A DNA stretch of 48,515 bases from Thioalkalicoccus limnaeus (GTDB lineage Bacteria > Pseudomonadota > Gammaproteobacteria > Chromatiales > Chromatiaceae): positions 1 to 48,515 of the forward strand of contig NZ_JBDKXB010000026.1 in the NCBI RefSeq assembly GCF_041197575.1, in the 5' to 3' direction. The first letter of the stretch is position 1. Each line of letters begins with the position of its first letter. A program made the translations under genes and the position numbers. The notes beneath the pieces were generated by a model. It was not told where the DNA came from, did no database searches, and saw only the letters and a list, made by a program, of their open reading frames with translations. Positions 22,979 through 33,645 of the stretch are shown here, piece by piece.

Positions 22979-24111
22979 GGTACGTCGACGAATTTCGCGA
23001 CCAGGACCTCGCGCGCGGTCTCGCTGCGGCGATCGCGGCGGCCGTCGAGCCCGATCGCGAGTATCGGCTGATGGAGTTCTGCGGTGGCCACACCCATGCG
23101 GTGTTTCGCCATGGAATCCCGGATCTGATGCCGTCGAACCTGCGCTTTCTGCACGGCCCAGGCTGTCCGGTCTGCGTGCTGCCGATGGCCCGTCTCGATC
23201 AGGCGATCAGGCTCGCGCTCGAGCATCCGGTGACCCTCTGTACCTACGGCGACCTGCTGCGGGTGCCCGCGACCGGTGGGCAGACGCTGTTCAAGGCCAA
23301 GGCCGCCGGCGCCGACGTCCGTCTGATCTACTCGACGCAGGACGCCTTGGCGCTGGCCCGCCGCGATCCGGATCGTCAGGTGGTCTTCCTCGCGATCGGC
23401 TTCGAGACGACGACGCCGCCGACCGCGGTCGCGATCGAAACAGCGCGTGCCGAGGGTCTTGCGAACTTCTCGGTCCTCTGTAATCACGTGCTGACCCCAC
23501 CGGCCCTGCGTGCGATCCTGGCCAGCCAGGACTCCGGCGGGTTGCGAATCGACGGTATCCTGGGGCCCTCGCATGTCAGCACGCTGATCGGCTCGGAGGC
23601 GTACCGCTTCGTGCCGGACGAATTCGGGCTGCCGATCGTGATCGCTGGGTTCGAACCGCTCGACGTCATGCACGCGACCCTGATGCTGGTGGACCAGATC
23701 AACAGGGGGCCGGTCCGGGTCGACAACCAGTATCGTCGGGCCGTGACCGCGTCGGGCAATGCGAAGGCCCTGGCGCTGATGGCCGAGGTCTTCACGCGGC
23801 GGGCCGCATTCGAATGGCGCGGCCTCGGGGTCCTGCCGGACAGTGCGCTCGCGATCGCCGAGCCCTACGCCGACTTCGACGCCGAACGCTGCTTCGCGGT
23901 CCGGGTCGCGCCCGGGCGCGAGGTCAAGGGCTGCGACTGTGCCAGTGTCCTGCGCGGCGTCAAGACGCCGACCGACTGCCGGCTGTTCGGCCGCGTCTGC
24001 ACGCCGGACAACCCATTGGGTGCCTGCATGGTCTCGTCCGAGGGGGCCTGCGCGGCCTATTGGAGCTACGGTCGTTTCCGCGGCGCCGGCGCGACGGGGC
24101 AGGTGGCTTGA
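22975..24111 (+). CDS. hypD: Hydrogenase maturation protein HypD
   Basis: A 378-residue Fe-S protein on which the Fe(CN)2CO group of [NiFe]-hydrogenase is assembled. Motifs include MEFCGGHTHAVFRHG, HGPGCPVCV, GFETTTPPTA and the C-terminal [4Fe-4S] cysteine set in GCDCASVLRGVKTPTDC, FGRVCTP and EGACAAYW. Overlaps hypC by four bases and hypE by one, so hypC-hypD-hypE are coupled. Length typical (about 370). Confidence 0.98.
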   Translation: MRYVDEFRDQDLARGLAAAIAAAVEPDREYRLMEFCGGHTHAVFRHGIPDLMPSNLRFLHGPGCPVCVLPMARLDQAIRLALEHPVTLCTYGDLLRVPATGGQTLFKAKAAGADVRLIYSTQDALALARRDPDRQVVFLAIGFETTTPPTAVAIETARAEGLANFSVLCNHVLTPPALRAILASQDSGGLRIDGILGPSHVSTLIGSEAYRFVPDEFGLPIVIAGFEPLDVMHATLMLVDQINRGPVRVDNQYRRAVTASGNAKALALMAEVFTRRAAFEWRGLGVLPDSALAIAEPYADFDAERCFAVRVAPGREVKGCDCASVLRGVKTPTDCRLFGRVCTPDNPLGACMVSSEGACAAYWSYGRFRGAGATGQVA

Positions 24112-25169
24112 TGGCCAAGCGAGGTTCGACCGATCGCGGTTTCACGGCGCGGCTCGATCTGCGCAACGGCGCGGTCGAGATGGGCCATGGGGCCGGCGGT
24201 CGGGCGATGGCGCAACTGATCGACGAACTCTTTCAGCGGCACCTCGACAACCCCTTGCTGCGTCAACACAACGACCAGGCGCTGTTCACGCCGCCGCCGG
24301 GCCGGTTGGTGATCAGCACCGATGGCCATGTGATCACGCCGCTGTTCTTTCCGGGCGGCGATATCGGCAGTCTGGCCGTGCACGGGACCATCAACGATGT
24401 CGCGATGGCCGGCGCGCGGCCTCTTTATCTGGCGGCCGGCTTCGTCCTCGAGGAGGGTTTCCCGCTCGCCGACCTCGACCGTCTGGTCGCGAGCATGGCG
24501 GCCGCGTCGCGGTCAGCCGGTGTGCCGATCGTGACCGGCGACACCAAGGTGGTCGAGCGCGGCAAGGGCGATGGTTGTTTCATTACGACGACCGGCCTCG
24601 GTGTCGTGCCCGATGGCGTCGCGATCTCGGGCGACCAGGCGCGGCCCGGCGATGCGGTCCTGGTCAGCGGCTCGCTCGGTGATCATGGGGTGGCGATCCT
24701 GTCGCAGCGCGAGGGGCTCGGGTTCGCGACCGAGATCCGCTCCGATAGCGCGGCGCTGCACGATCTGGTCGCGGCGATGGTCGCCGCGGTGCCCGGCATC
24801 CATTGCCTACGCGACCCGACGCGCGGCGGTCTGGCCACGACGCTGAACGAGTTGGCGCGGCAATCCGGGGTCGGCATGCGTCTTCGCGAGGCGGCGATCC
24901 CGATCCAGCCCGCGGTCGCGGCGGCTTGCGAGCTGCTCGGGCTCGATCCCCTCTATGTCGCGAACGAGGGCAAGTTGGTGGCGATCTGCGCAGCCGACGA
25001 CGCCGACATCTTGCTTGCCGCAATGCGTGCCCACCCGCTCGGTGCGCAGGCCGCGCGGATCGGGGAGGTCGTCGCCGATCCGCACCGGTTCGTGCAGATG
25101 GAGACGCGGTTCGGTGGTCAACGGATCGTCGATTGGCTCGCTGGTGAACCGCTGCCGCGGATCTGTTAG
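24111..25169 (+). CDS. hypE: Hydrogenase maturation protein HypE
   Basis: A 352-residue PurM/SelD-type ATPase that dehydrates the carbamoylated C-terminal cysteine to a thiocyanate, the cyanide source for the active site. The C-terminus PRIC with the required terminal Cys is present. Other family motifs are MGHGAGGRAM, GTINDVAMAGARPLYL, GDTKVVERGKGDG and LRDPTRGGLATTLNELA. The start is ATG 24111, sharing one base with the hypD stop. hypA, hypB, hypF and the structural hydrogenase genes are not in this window. Convergent with the cyclase gene; 25170-25289 shows no clear terminator. Confidence 0.97.
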   Translation: MAKRGSTDRGFTARLDLRNGAVEMGHGAGGRAMAQLIDELFQRHLDNPLLRQHNDQALFTPPPGRLVISTDGHVITPLFFPGGDIGSLAVHGTINDVAMAGARPLYLAAGFVLEEGFPLADLDRLVASMAAASRSAGVPIVTGDTKVVERGKGDGCFITTTGLGVVPDGVAISGDQARPGDAVLVSGSLGDHGVAILSQREGLGFATEIRSDSAALHDLVAAMVAAVPGIHCLRDPTRGGLATTLNELARQSGVGMRLREAAIPIQPAVAAACELLGLDPLYVANEGKLVAICAADDADILLAAMRAHPLGAQAARIGEVVADPHRFVQMETRFGGQRIVDWLAGEPLPRIC

Positions 25170-25289
25170 CGAGGCATTGAAGGATTCAGCGCTTCCCGTG
25201 AGGGACAGGAGGCAGGAGCTCCGCCGTGTTCCGTCGCTGGTTTTGGGCCAGGACGGCCAATCGTCGGCGCCTCCTTGGCGTGCCGCTGT

Positions 25290-26363
25290 TCAGCGCCTCC
25301 AGAGCTGGTCGTCGACGTAACGCTTGATGACCTGCTGGGCCGGAGTTCCGACCGACGTGAAGGCCAGGCTCGTGCGGTAGTACCCTGGTCCCGGCCGAGT
25401 CCGCACCACCCGAGCGTAGAGCTCGCCCGTCTGCGAGCAGGGTTCCAGTCGCGCGACGATCTCGGCGCAGGGTGGCAGGCAGACTGGCAGATCCGCGCAC
25501 ATGCCGTTGTAACCGAGGTCCTGGATCCGGCCCGAGAGATGCTCGGGCATCACCTTCTTGCCCTCGACTCGCCGGAAGACCAGCGGGATGTCGACCTTGA
25601 TCCGCGGTGCATTGCGTAATTCGATTCGAGGTACGACAGCGTTCGCGCGGCCCTTGATCGCGCGCAGTTCGTAGAACCGGACAGGTTCGGGCTGGCCCTT
25701 GGGGCGGACCTCGTTGACCTGGCCGATCTTGATCGAGTCACCGGCGGCCCGTCGGCTCGCCTCGCTGAGCAGGATTTGGCCGCGCAGGCTGTAGATCTCC
25801 ATCCGCGCCGCGAGGTTCACGGTATCGCCGATGGCCGTGTATTCACTGTACAGCATGGAGCCGAAGTTGCCGACCATGGCCGGTCCTGTGCTGAGCGCGA
25901 TCCCAATGTAGAGCGGCGGTTCGCCGCGTGCCACGCCCGTGGCATTGAAGGCTTGCATCGCCTGCTGCATCGCAACGGCGCAGGCGAGCGCGCGGCGCAG
26001 GTCATCGTCCTGACGACGCGGGGCGCCGAACAGCGCCATCACCGCATCGCCGATGAACTTGTCGATCAGACCGTCGTGCGCGACGATCACCTCGCTCATC
26101 GCGATGAAAAATCGGTTCAACAGGGCGCTGACACGGTTCGGCGGCAACGAGGCGGACAGGCTCGAGAAGCCGCGCAGATCGGCGAGCAGCACCGTTATCT
26201 CGGTCTCGACGATGGGCTGATCGGCAAACAGGACGCCTTCGATCAGTTCGGCCACCTGCACCCGAAGGAGGTTGCGCCGCGAGTCCGGCAGCGGTTCGCG
26301 GAGAATGTCCTCGATGGCCTCGACGAGGCGGGTCTCGAATCGCTCTCGGTTCGCTTGTTGCAT
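25290..26363 (-). CDS. Adenylate/guanylate cyclase fused to a PilZ domain
   Basis: A 357-residue cytoplasmic protein. N-terminal helical part (1-50), then a class III cyclase domain (about 53-230) with both metal aspartates, D62 (LLADLRGFS) and D106 (KFIGDAVMALFG), plus the conserved YTAIGDTVNLAARME. From about 245 a PilZ domain follows with RNAPR for the RxxxR motif. The second c-di-GMP motif, normally (D/N)xSxxG, reads DLGYNG, with glycine in place of serine. A link from c-di-GMP to cAMP is thus possible but c-di-GMP binding is uncertain. Monocistronic. Confidence 0.87.
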   Translation of the reverse strand: MQQANRERFETRLVEAIEDILREPLPDSRRNLLRVQVAELIEGVLFADQPIVETEITVLLADLRGFSSLSASLPPNRVSALLNRFFIAMSEVIVAHDGLIDKFIGDAVMALFGAPRRQDDDLRRALACAVAMQQAMQAFNATGVARGEPPLYIGIALSTGPAMVGNFGSMLYSEYTAIGDTVNLAARMEIYSLRGQILLSEASRRAAGDSIKIGQVNEVRPKGQPEPVRFYELRAIKGRANAVVPRIELRNAPRIKVDIPLVFRRVEGKKVMPEHLSGRIQDLGYNGMCADLPVCLPPCAEIVARLEPCSQTGELYARVVRTRPGPGYYRTSLAFTSVGTPAQQVIKRYVDDQLWRR

Positions 26364-26940
26364 GGCTATCCGGTCCGTCGTCGTTGGAACCGTCGTGGAG
26401 ACGCGGGCATCCGACCTTCGAATCGAACGTGGAATATACCGCCGAATGCCAAGTGACGTGCCTCTGGTCGAGGCATTTCGCTAGGGCGTACCTCTACCCG
26501 GGAGGGTTAGGATCGCACATCGCGCGCCGTTGCGCTGCAGTAGCTTGTCGTCGTTGTGCCACCGTTGAGGCGATTGCCGCAGGTTTCAGGCCAGATCAGG
26601 CTGAACCGCTTCAGGCATCGCGCAAGAAGGCGTACGCTGGATCACCGAGGTGCCCGTGCACGCTCGGCGCCGCTTGTGATCGTCGGGGCGCTTCGCTAGC
26701 CTATCCTCCGGAGAGGATCGGCGAACCTGAACCCGACGAGGGAGGATGGCCCTGGCGTAGATCGATCTCGACGACGCCCAGACCCACTCAGTCGGTCTGG
26801 TCGAGCCATCGTCAGCGCCATCGGCGGCACGCTTTCGACTCTGCGAGACCTGAGATCGGGCGATGCCGGTCGGATGCGCTACGGCGGTCTGATACACGTA
26901 AAGCAACACCAAACGAGCCTGACTTTTGACCGAGGAGACC
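26364..26940. other. Gene-free intergenic region
   Basis: Long open frames exist on both strands but are low-complexity, arginine/serine-rich shadows without a start signal. A small hairpin ATCCTC-CGGA-GAGGAT is at 26702-26717. GAGGAG at 26932-26937 is the ribosome site of the next gene. Nothing else recognised. Confidence 0.55.
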
Positions 26941-27936
26941 ATGGACCATCATAAGGATGTCGCGACCCCGCCCGACGGACCGACTCCGGCGGATCTTGCG
27001 GCAGGCCTCGCCGCGCAGCGGGAGCGCCTGGACGAGGTCGAGCGCTCGCTGGTCGAGCGGATCGGCGATGTCGACGACGACCGGCGCCGTACGGCGGTCC
27101 TGTTGCAGCGCGCGCGGCAGGGCCAGCAGGAGGAGCTCGCGACCTGGCTGCGCCGCCACAGAGGTCGCCATCTCGTGTCGCTGGCGGCGATCGCGTGCGG
27201 GCTCGTGGTGGCCCTCGCGGCCTTGTATGTGTACACTGATCGTCGCTACCAGGAGCTCGTCGTCGACATCGAGCGGATCGAACGAACGGTCGGCCAGCAT
27301 GCGGCGATGCTCGGTGACGAGGCCCGCGATCCGCGCCTCGGTGCGCTGGCCGACGAGCTCGAGCGAGTGGCCGCGGTCGTTGCCGAGCGGGACCTTGGCC
27401 GCGTGGCGGAAGCGGCGGACCTGGCCGGTCGACTGCGCCGGCTCGAGGATGAGCAGCGCACGATCGCGGCGCGGATCGCGACGCTGACCGAGAGGCGTTC
27501 GGCGTCGCTGGGCGACGAGGCGACGCCCCCTTCGGCCCCCGACGAGGCACCGACGGCTTCGCCCCCGCACGCAGGAGAACCGATACCGGATGTCCCGGCC
27601 CCATCGATCGATGGGGCCGTCGTGGTTGGTGAGCGGCGCTACGCTTTGCAGTTGGTCGGCTACTTCGAGCGCGAGCGGCTGACCGATTTTGCGACGCGCG
27701 CAGATTTGCCTCGGCGCCTCTATTACCGCGAGGAGAGCTACCTCGGCCGGCCTTGGTTCGTGCTGATCCATAGCCTGCATGGAAGCTACGATGAGGCGGT
27801 CGCAGCCCGCGCCGCGTTGGCACCGGAGCTCGCCGCGCTGGAACCGCTGGTGCGGCGGCTGCCGGTCGAGGCCGATGTCCGCGTATTGAACGCGGCGCCG
27901 CGGTCGGGTGCCACGCCAACGGAGCCTCCGCCGTGA
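26941..27936 (+). CDS. Membrane protein with coiled coil and SPOR-like domain
   Basis: A 331-residue protein. Residues 1-70 are charged and cytoplasmic; a single membrane span lies at about 78-97 (LVSLAAIACGLVVALAALYVY). A periplasmic coiled coil follows (100-185), then a Pro/Ala linker, and a C-terminal SPOR-like domain (about 232-310) with RYALQLVGYFERERLTDFA and GRPWFVLIHSLHGSYDEA. SPOR domains bind denuded septal peptidoglycan, as in DamX, so a cell-division role is plausible. The start ATG 26941 follows GAGGAG by three bases; an upstream GTG/ATG in frame lacks a better site. Stands alone. Confidence 0.8.
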   Translation: MDHHKDVATPPDGPTPADLAAGLAAQRERLDEVERSLVERIGDVDDDRRRTAVLLQRARQGQQEELATWLRRHRGRHLVSLAAIACGLVVALAALYVYTDRRYQELVVDIERIERTVGQHAAMLGDEARDPRLGALADELERVAAVVAERDLGRVAEAADLAGRLRRLEDEQRTIAARIATLTERRSASLGDEATPPSAPDEAPTASPPHAGEPIPDVPAPSIDGAVVVGERRYALQLVGYFERERLTDFATRADLPRRLYYREESYLGRPWFVLIHSLHGSYDEAVAARAALAPELAALEPLVRRLPVEADVRVLNAAPRSGATPTEPPP

Positions 27937-27981
27937 GGCGCGAGTCCCATGCAGCTGGGGGCGCCGTGCTCGAGGGCGGCG

Positions 27982-28299
27982 TCACCTCTTCGCGACCAGT
28001 GCCTCCTTGACCTTGATCAGCCGCGCGCCGACTTGCTGATCGAGCAGCGTGAACGTCTTCTGCTGGGTGCGTTGGTTCACGCTCGCCGGTACCCCGATCA
28101 GCGCCAGGCGCGCCTTGAAATAGGCCCGATCGGCCTCGAGCTGCGCACACAGGGTGCGAAGGCGCCGCCGCCGATCGGCCGGGGGCTGGCTGTCGATGAT
28201 TTCGCTGATCAAATCGAGGGACACGACCAGGATAGGCCCCGCCGGTTGGCCTGGCGTCAGTACGGCCGGCCCTTGGACCGGGTCGTTTGTGTTATACAT
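27982..28299 (-). CDS. Small hypothetical protein upstream of sucA
   Basis: A 105-residue soluble protein without a family I can name. It is helical and basic, with DRRRRLRTLCAQLEADRAYFKARL and a conserved-looking end LLDQQVGARLIKVKEALVAKR. Composition and codon use look like a real gene. It is divergent from sucA with only 36 bases between start codons, so the two promoters must overlap each other's coding ends or leader. Alternative: a spurious frame opposite the sucA promoter region, judged less likely. Confidence 0.6.
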   Translation of the reverse strand: MYNTNDPVQGPAVLTPGQPAGPILVVSLDLISEIIDSQPPADRRRRLRTLCAQLEADRAYFKARLALIGVPASVNQRTQQKTFTLLDQQVGARLIKVKEALVAKR

Positions 28300-28335
28300 C
28301 CGGCGTTACGCCCTGGGGGCGCCGCCTGACCGCAG

Positions 28336-31208
28336 ATGAGAATAATAGCAATGGGCGCACTGCTCGACCACTTTCGCGCAACGGGCGCGCTCTATGGCGG
28401 TAACGCGGCCTTCATCGAAGACCTCTACGAACGTTTCCTGCGCGATCCCGAAGCGGTCCCGCCGATGTGGCGGGAGCGCTTCGCAGAGTGGGGTCGCGCC
28501 CAGGCCGGCGAGATTGCCCATGGCCCGGTGCGCGAGGCCTTCCTCCGCTCGATGCAGCAGCCTGTGCCGAGCCCGCCCGGCCCGGGCGCGGTGCGGCCCG
28601 CGCTCGCGGCCGGCGCCGCCGCGAAGCAAGCGGCCGTGTTGCGATTGATCAATGCCTACCGCTATCGTGGTCATCAGGTTGCCGAGCTGGATCCGCTGCA
28701 TCTGCGCGAGAAGCCCCACGTTCCGGACCTGGATCCGAGCTACCACAACCTCGGTGCGGCCGACCTGGATCGGACTTTTCACACCGGTAGCCTGTGCGCA
28801 CCGGACCGAATGACGCTCCGCGAGATCCTCGCCTTGGTCAAGGAGACCTATTGCGGCGTCGTCGGCAGCGAGTACATGCACATCACCAGCACCCAGCCGA
28901 AGCGTTGGATCCAGAAACGCATCGAGGGTTATCGATCGCGCCCGGAGCTGGCGACGGACGACCGCCGGTGGTTGTTGACGCTGTTGACCGCGGCCGAAGC
29001 GTTCGAGCGCTACTTGCACACCCGCTATGTTGGCCAGAAACGCTTCTCGCTCGAGGGGGCCGAAGCACTGATACCGCTGATCGACGAACTGATCCAGCGC
29101 GCCGGAAGCCAGGGGCAGAAGGAAATCGTCATCGGCATGGCCCACCGTGGCCGGCTGAATCTGTTGACCAATATCCTCGGCAAACCGCCACGGGACCTGT
29201 TCGACGAGTTCGAGGACCGGGTCGAGAAGACCTGGCATGAACTGGCCGGCGACGTGAAATACCACATGGGCTTTGCCACCGACATCGATACCCCGGGAGG
29301 CTTCGTCCACGTGGTCGTCGGCTTCAACCCGTCCCATTTGGAGATCATCGGCCCGGTGGTCGAGGGTTCGGTGCGTGCCCGTCAGCGCCGTCGGCTGGAC
29401 CGAATCGGCCAGCAGGTGCTGCCGGTGTTGATCCATGGCGACGCGGCGGTCGCCGGTCAGGGCGTCGTCAGCGAGACCTTGCAGCTCTCGCAGACGCGCG
29501 GCTTTTCGACTGGCGGGACCCTGCATGTCGTCGTCAACAATCAGATCGGCTTCACGACCAGCCATCCGCTCGACACGCGCTCGACCTTCTACTGCACCGA
29601 TGTCGCGAAGATGGTCCAGGCGCCGGTCTTCCACGTCAACGGCGATGATCCAGAGGCCGTCATCTTCGTCACGCGGCTGGCGCTCGACTACCGCAATCGC
29701 TTCAACAAGGACGTCTTCATTGACCTGGTCTGCTATCGCCGTCTCGGTCACAACGAGGCCGACGAGCCGGCGGTGACCCAGCCGATGATGTACCAGAAGA
29801 TCCGCGCGCGGCCTACCGCCCGCGACCTGTACGCGCGGCGGCTGATCGACGAGGGGCTGTTGACCCATGCCGAAAACGAGCGGCTGCTCGAGGATTATGT
29901 CGCGTCGCTCGAACAGGGTGTCGTCGCGTCCAGGGCCGTGCTGTGTCAACTCGATAACCCTTACAAGGTCGATTGGCGCGGCTGCCGCGGTCCGGGCTGG
30001 GAGGACCCGATCTCGACGGCGGTCACCGTCGAGCAACTGCGCGACCTCGCAGCCCGGATGCTGCGCGTCCCCGAGGGCTTCGCGCTCCATCCACGGGTCG
30101 CGAAGATCTGGGCCGAGCGCGAGAAAATGGCCAGCGGCGAGCAGTTGCTCAACTGGGGCTTCGCCGAGAACCTGGCGTACGCCACATTGCTCGACGCCGG
30201 TATCCCAGTGCGACTGTCGGGGCAGGACAGTGGCCGTGGCACCTTCTTTCACCGCCACGCGGTGATCCACGATCAGGACACCGGGGCCAGCTACACGCCA
30301 CTGCAACACCTCGGCGCGGCCCAAGGCAGTTTCGTGGCCATCGACTCGATCTTGTCCGAGGAGGCGGTGCTGGCGTTCGAGTACGGCTACGCGACGGCCG
30401 AACCCAATACGCTGACCTTGTGGGAGGCCCAGTTCGGCGATTTCGCGAATGGCGCCCAGGTCGTCATCGATCAGTTCATCACCTCGGCGGGAACCAAGTG
30501 GGATCTGTGCTGCGGGCTCGTGATGCTGCTGCCGCACGGCCTCGAGGGGCAGGGCGCCGAGCACTCCTCAGCGCGTCTGGAACGGTTCCTGCAGCTCAGT
30601 GCCGAACGCAACATTCGAGTCTGCGTGCCGACGACGCCGGCGCAGATCTTCCATCTGCTGCGCCGGCAGATGCTTGGCCGGGAACGCAAGCCCCTGATCG
30701 TCATGACGCCGAAGAGCCTGCTCCGCCACCGGCTGGCGGTCTCGACCCTCGATGAACTGGCGACCGGTGATTTCCAGTTCGTGATCGACGAAGTCGATCC
30801 ACTCGGCCCCGAGCAGGTCACGCGGGTGATCCTGTGTAGCGGCAAGGTCTATTACGATCTGATCGAGGCGCGCCGCGCGCGCGGTCTGACCGACGTCGCG
30901 GTCATCCGCGTCGAGCAGCTCTATCCATTCCCCCGCCAGGCCTTCACGGCCGCGATCGGCCGCTACCCGGCCGCCACCCAGGCGATCTGGTGCCAGGAGG
31001 AAGCCCAGAACCAAGGGGCGTGGGACCAAATCAAACACCGCCTCCATGCCCTGACGCCGGAGGGCCTGCCCGTCTATTATGTCGGGCGACCGGTCTCGGC
31101 TGCGCCAGCCGTCGGGCATCGCGTCGTGCATGTCGAACAGCAGGAGCGGCTGATCGACGAAGCCTTGAGCGGCCGCATCAATCCGAATATGAATCGAAGG
31201 ATCCCGCT

Positions 31209-31212
<4 letters not shown>
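28336..31212 (+). CDS. sucA: 2-oxoglutarate dehydrogenase E1 component
   Basis: A 958-residue thiamine-diphosphate enzyme of the TCA cycle that decarboxylates 2-oxoglutarate and passes the succinyl group to E2. N-terminal E2-binding segment ALYGGNAAFIEDLYERFLRDP, then GMAHRGRLNLL, GDAAVAGQGVVSETL, LVCYRRLGHNEADEPA and SGQDSGRGTFFHRHA. The start could be ATG 28336 (MRIIAMGAL) or ATG 28351 (MGALLDHFRAT); the second aligns better with relatives, but neither has a clear Shine-Dalgarno. Overlaps odhB by four bases. Length typical (about 940). Confidence 0.97.
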
Positions 31213-32507
<1,295 letters not shown>

Positions 32508-32673
32508 CGCGGCGCCCGCCGCCCGGTCCGGTTGTCGGCCACAAGCGCAGGATTCGGACGCTTTCGAACGGCGCGCGATGGCGCCCGGTTGTTTATACTG
32601 GGATCCTTCCAATCAAGCGTAGGACGGGGTCGGCGGCCGCGTGGGCCGCGTCCGGATCAGAGGAGACGGCATC

Positions 32674-33411
32674 ATGGCGTCCCAGTGGCAGCGAAGAGGC
32701 GAGAACATCGTCAATGCGGGCATCGATTTCATCGGCGGCGTCGGCAGCGCCTTCCGCGGTGTCGGCGGCCGCCTCAAGCGCGGTAAGCACCAGAATCTGA
32801 TCGAGGCCTTCTGCGCCGTCGCGGGCGACGTTGCGTCCCAGAACGGCCGGATTTTGCCTGGCGAGATCGAGAGCTTTCGGCGTTTTCTGCTCGACAATCA
32901 CGACAATCCCTTCATCAGCGCCTTCTCGGCCGATGAGCTGATCGAAAAGTTCCGCGGTTACGCGATCGCGGCCTTCCTCGGCGAAGAGGAGACCTTCGTG
33001 CGCGTGATCAGCGGCATCGATCCAGGGGACGACGAGGGCAAGCTCGTGATCCTCGGGGCACTCGCGGTCGCCTTCGCCGATGGCGAATGCGACATGCAGG
33101 AAGCCGAGTGCATCGTCAGCTACGCGCGCCGGCTCAACATCGACCTCGACAGCCTCGCGCAGGAGTTTCGGATCAAGCTCCCGGATATGCACCAACATGA
33201 TGCCCTCGAGCGGCCTGTGTCGGTGCTCGACCAAGCCGCCTCCGCACCGCCTCCGCCTCCGCCCCTGTCACGCGCCGCGGCGCCGGCGCCCGCCGCACCG
33301 ACCACCGAGGCGCGAAAGCCGTTGTGCAAGCGCTGCTGGGCCTTCCTGATCGCCGGTCAGCCGCGTTGCGATTGCGGGCGCGACCTGTCCAACGACTATC
33401 CGATCCGGTGA
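32674..33411 (+). CDS. TerB-like protein with C-terminal zinc ribbon
   Basis: A 245-residue soluble protein. The central region (about 35-175) is a TerB-type all-helical domain with acidic metal-binding positions (NGRILPGEIESFRRFL, AFADGECDMQEAECIVSYARRL). A proline-rich linker (PPPPPP) leads to a four-cysteine zinc ribbon CKRCWAFL..PRCDCGRDL. TerB binds metal and is a core part of Ter stress systems together with TerY vWA proteins, several of which occur in this window. The start ATG 32674 has AGGAG eight bases upstream. It follows odhB by 166 bases and is probably transcribed separately. Confidence 0.82.
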   Translation: MASQWQRRGENIVNAGIDFIGGVGSAFRGVGGRLKRGKHQNLIEAFCAVAGDVASQNGRILPGEIESFRRFLLDNHDNPFISAFSADELIEKFRGYAIAAFLGEEETFVRVISGIDPGDDEGKLVILGALAVAFADGECDMQEAECIVSYARRLNIDLDSLAQEFRIKLPDMHQHDALERPVSVLDQAASAPPPPPPLSRAAAPAPAAPTTEARKPLCKRCWAFLIAGQPRCDCGRDLSNDYPIR

Positions 33412-33645
33412 TTGGCCCCCGATCATCGGCAACCCTGCTGCGGATCGACCACTGACAGGGGGGCAACCGGCCCGTCCCGCGCAGAGAATACCCCGCTCGT
33501 TATCTGGATAAGCGCGCTTGTCGCTCGGGGCGGGTGGCCGCATGTCCGCAAGGGCAGTACTGCTCATGGCGGATATGTCCGATCTTCCAATACTCCTGGT
33601 GTGCGCGGGCTGTCCACACCGGATCGATCATGGAGGCCGAGAACG

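Noticed and set aside
26384..26929. 181-codon plus-strand and 118-codon minus-strand frames
   Set aside because: Both are Arg/Ser/Pro-rich, have no ribosome site and no family resemblance; left as intergenic.
28306..30564. 752-codon minus-strand open frame
   Set aside because: Antisense to sucA, which is fully conserved in its own frame. Composition is that of a GC-rich shadow.
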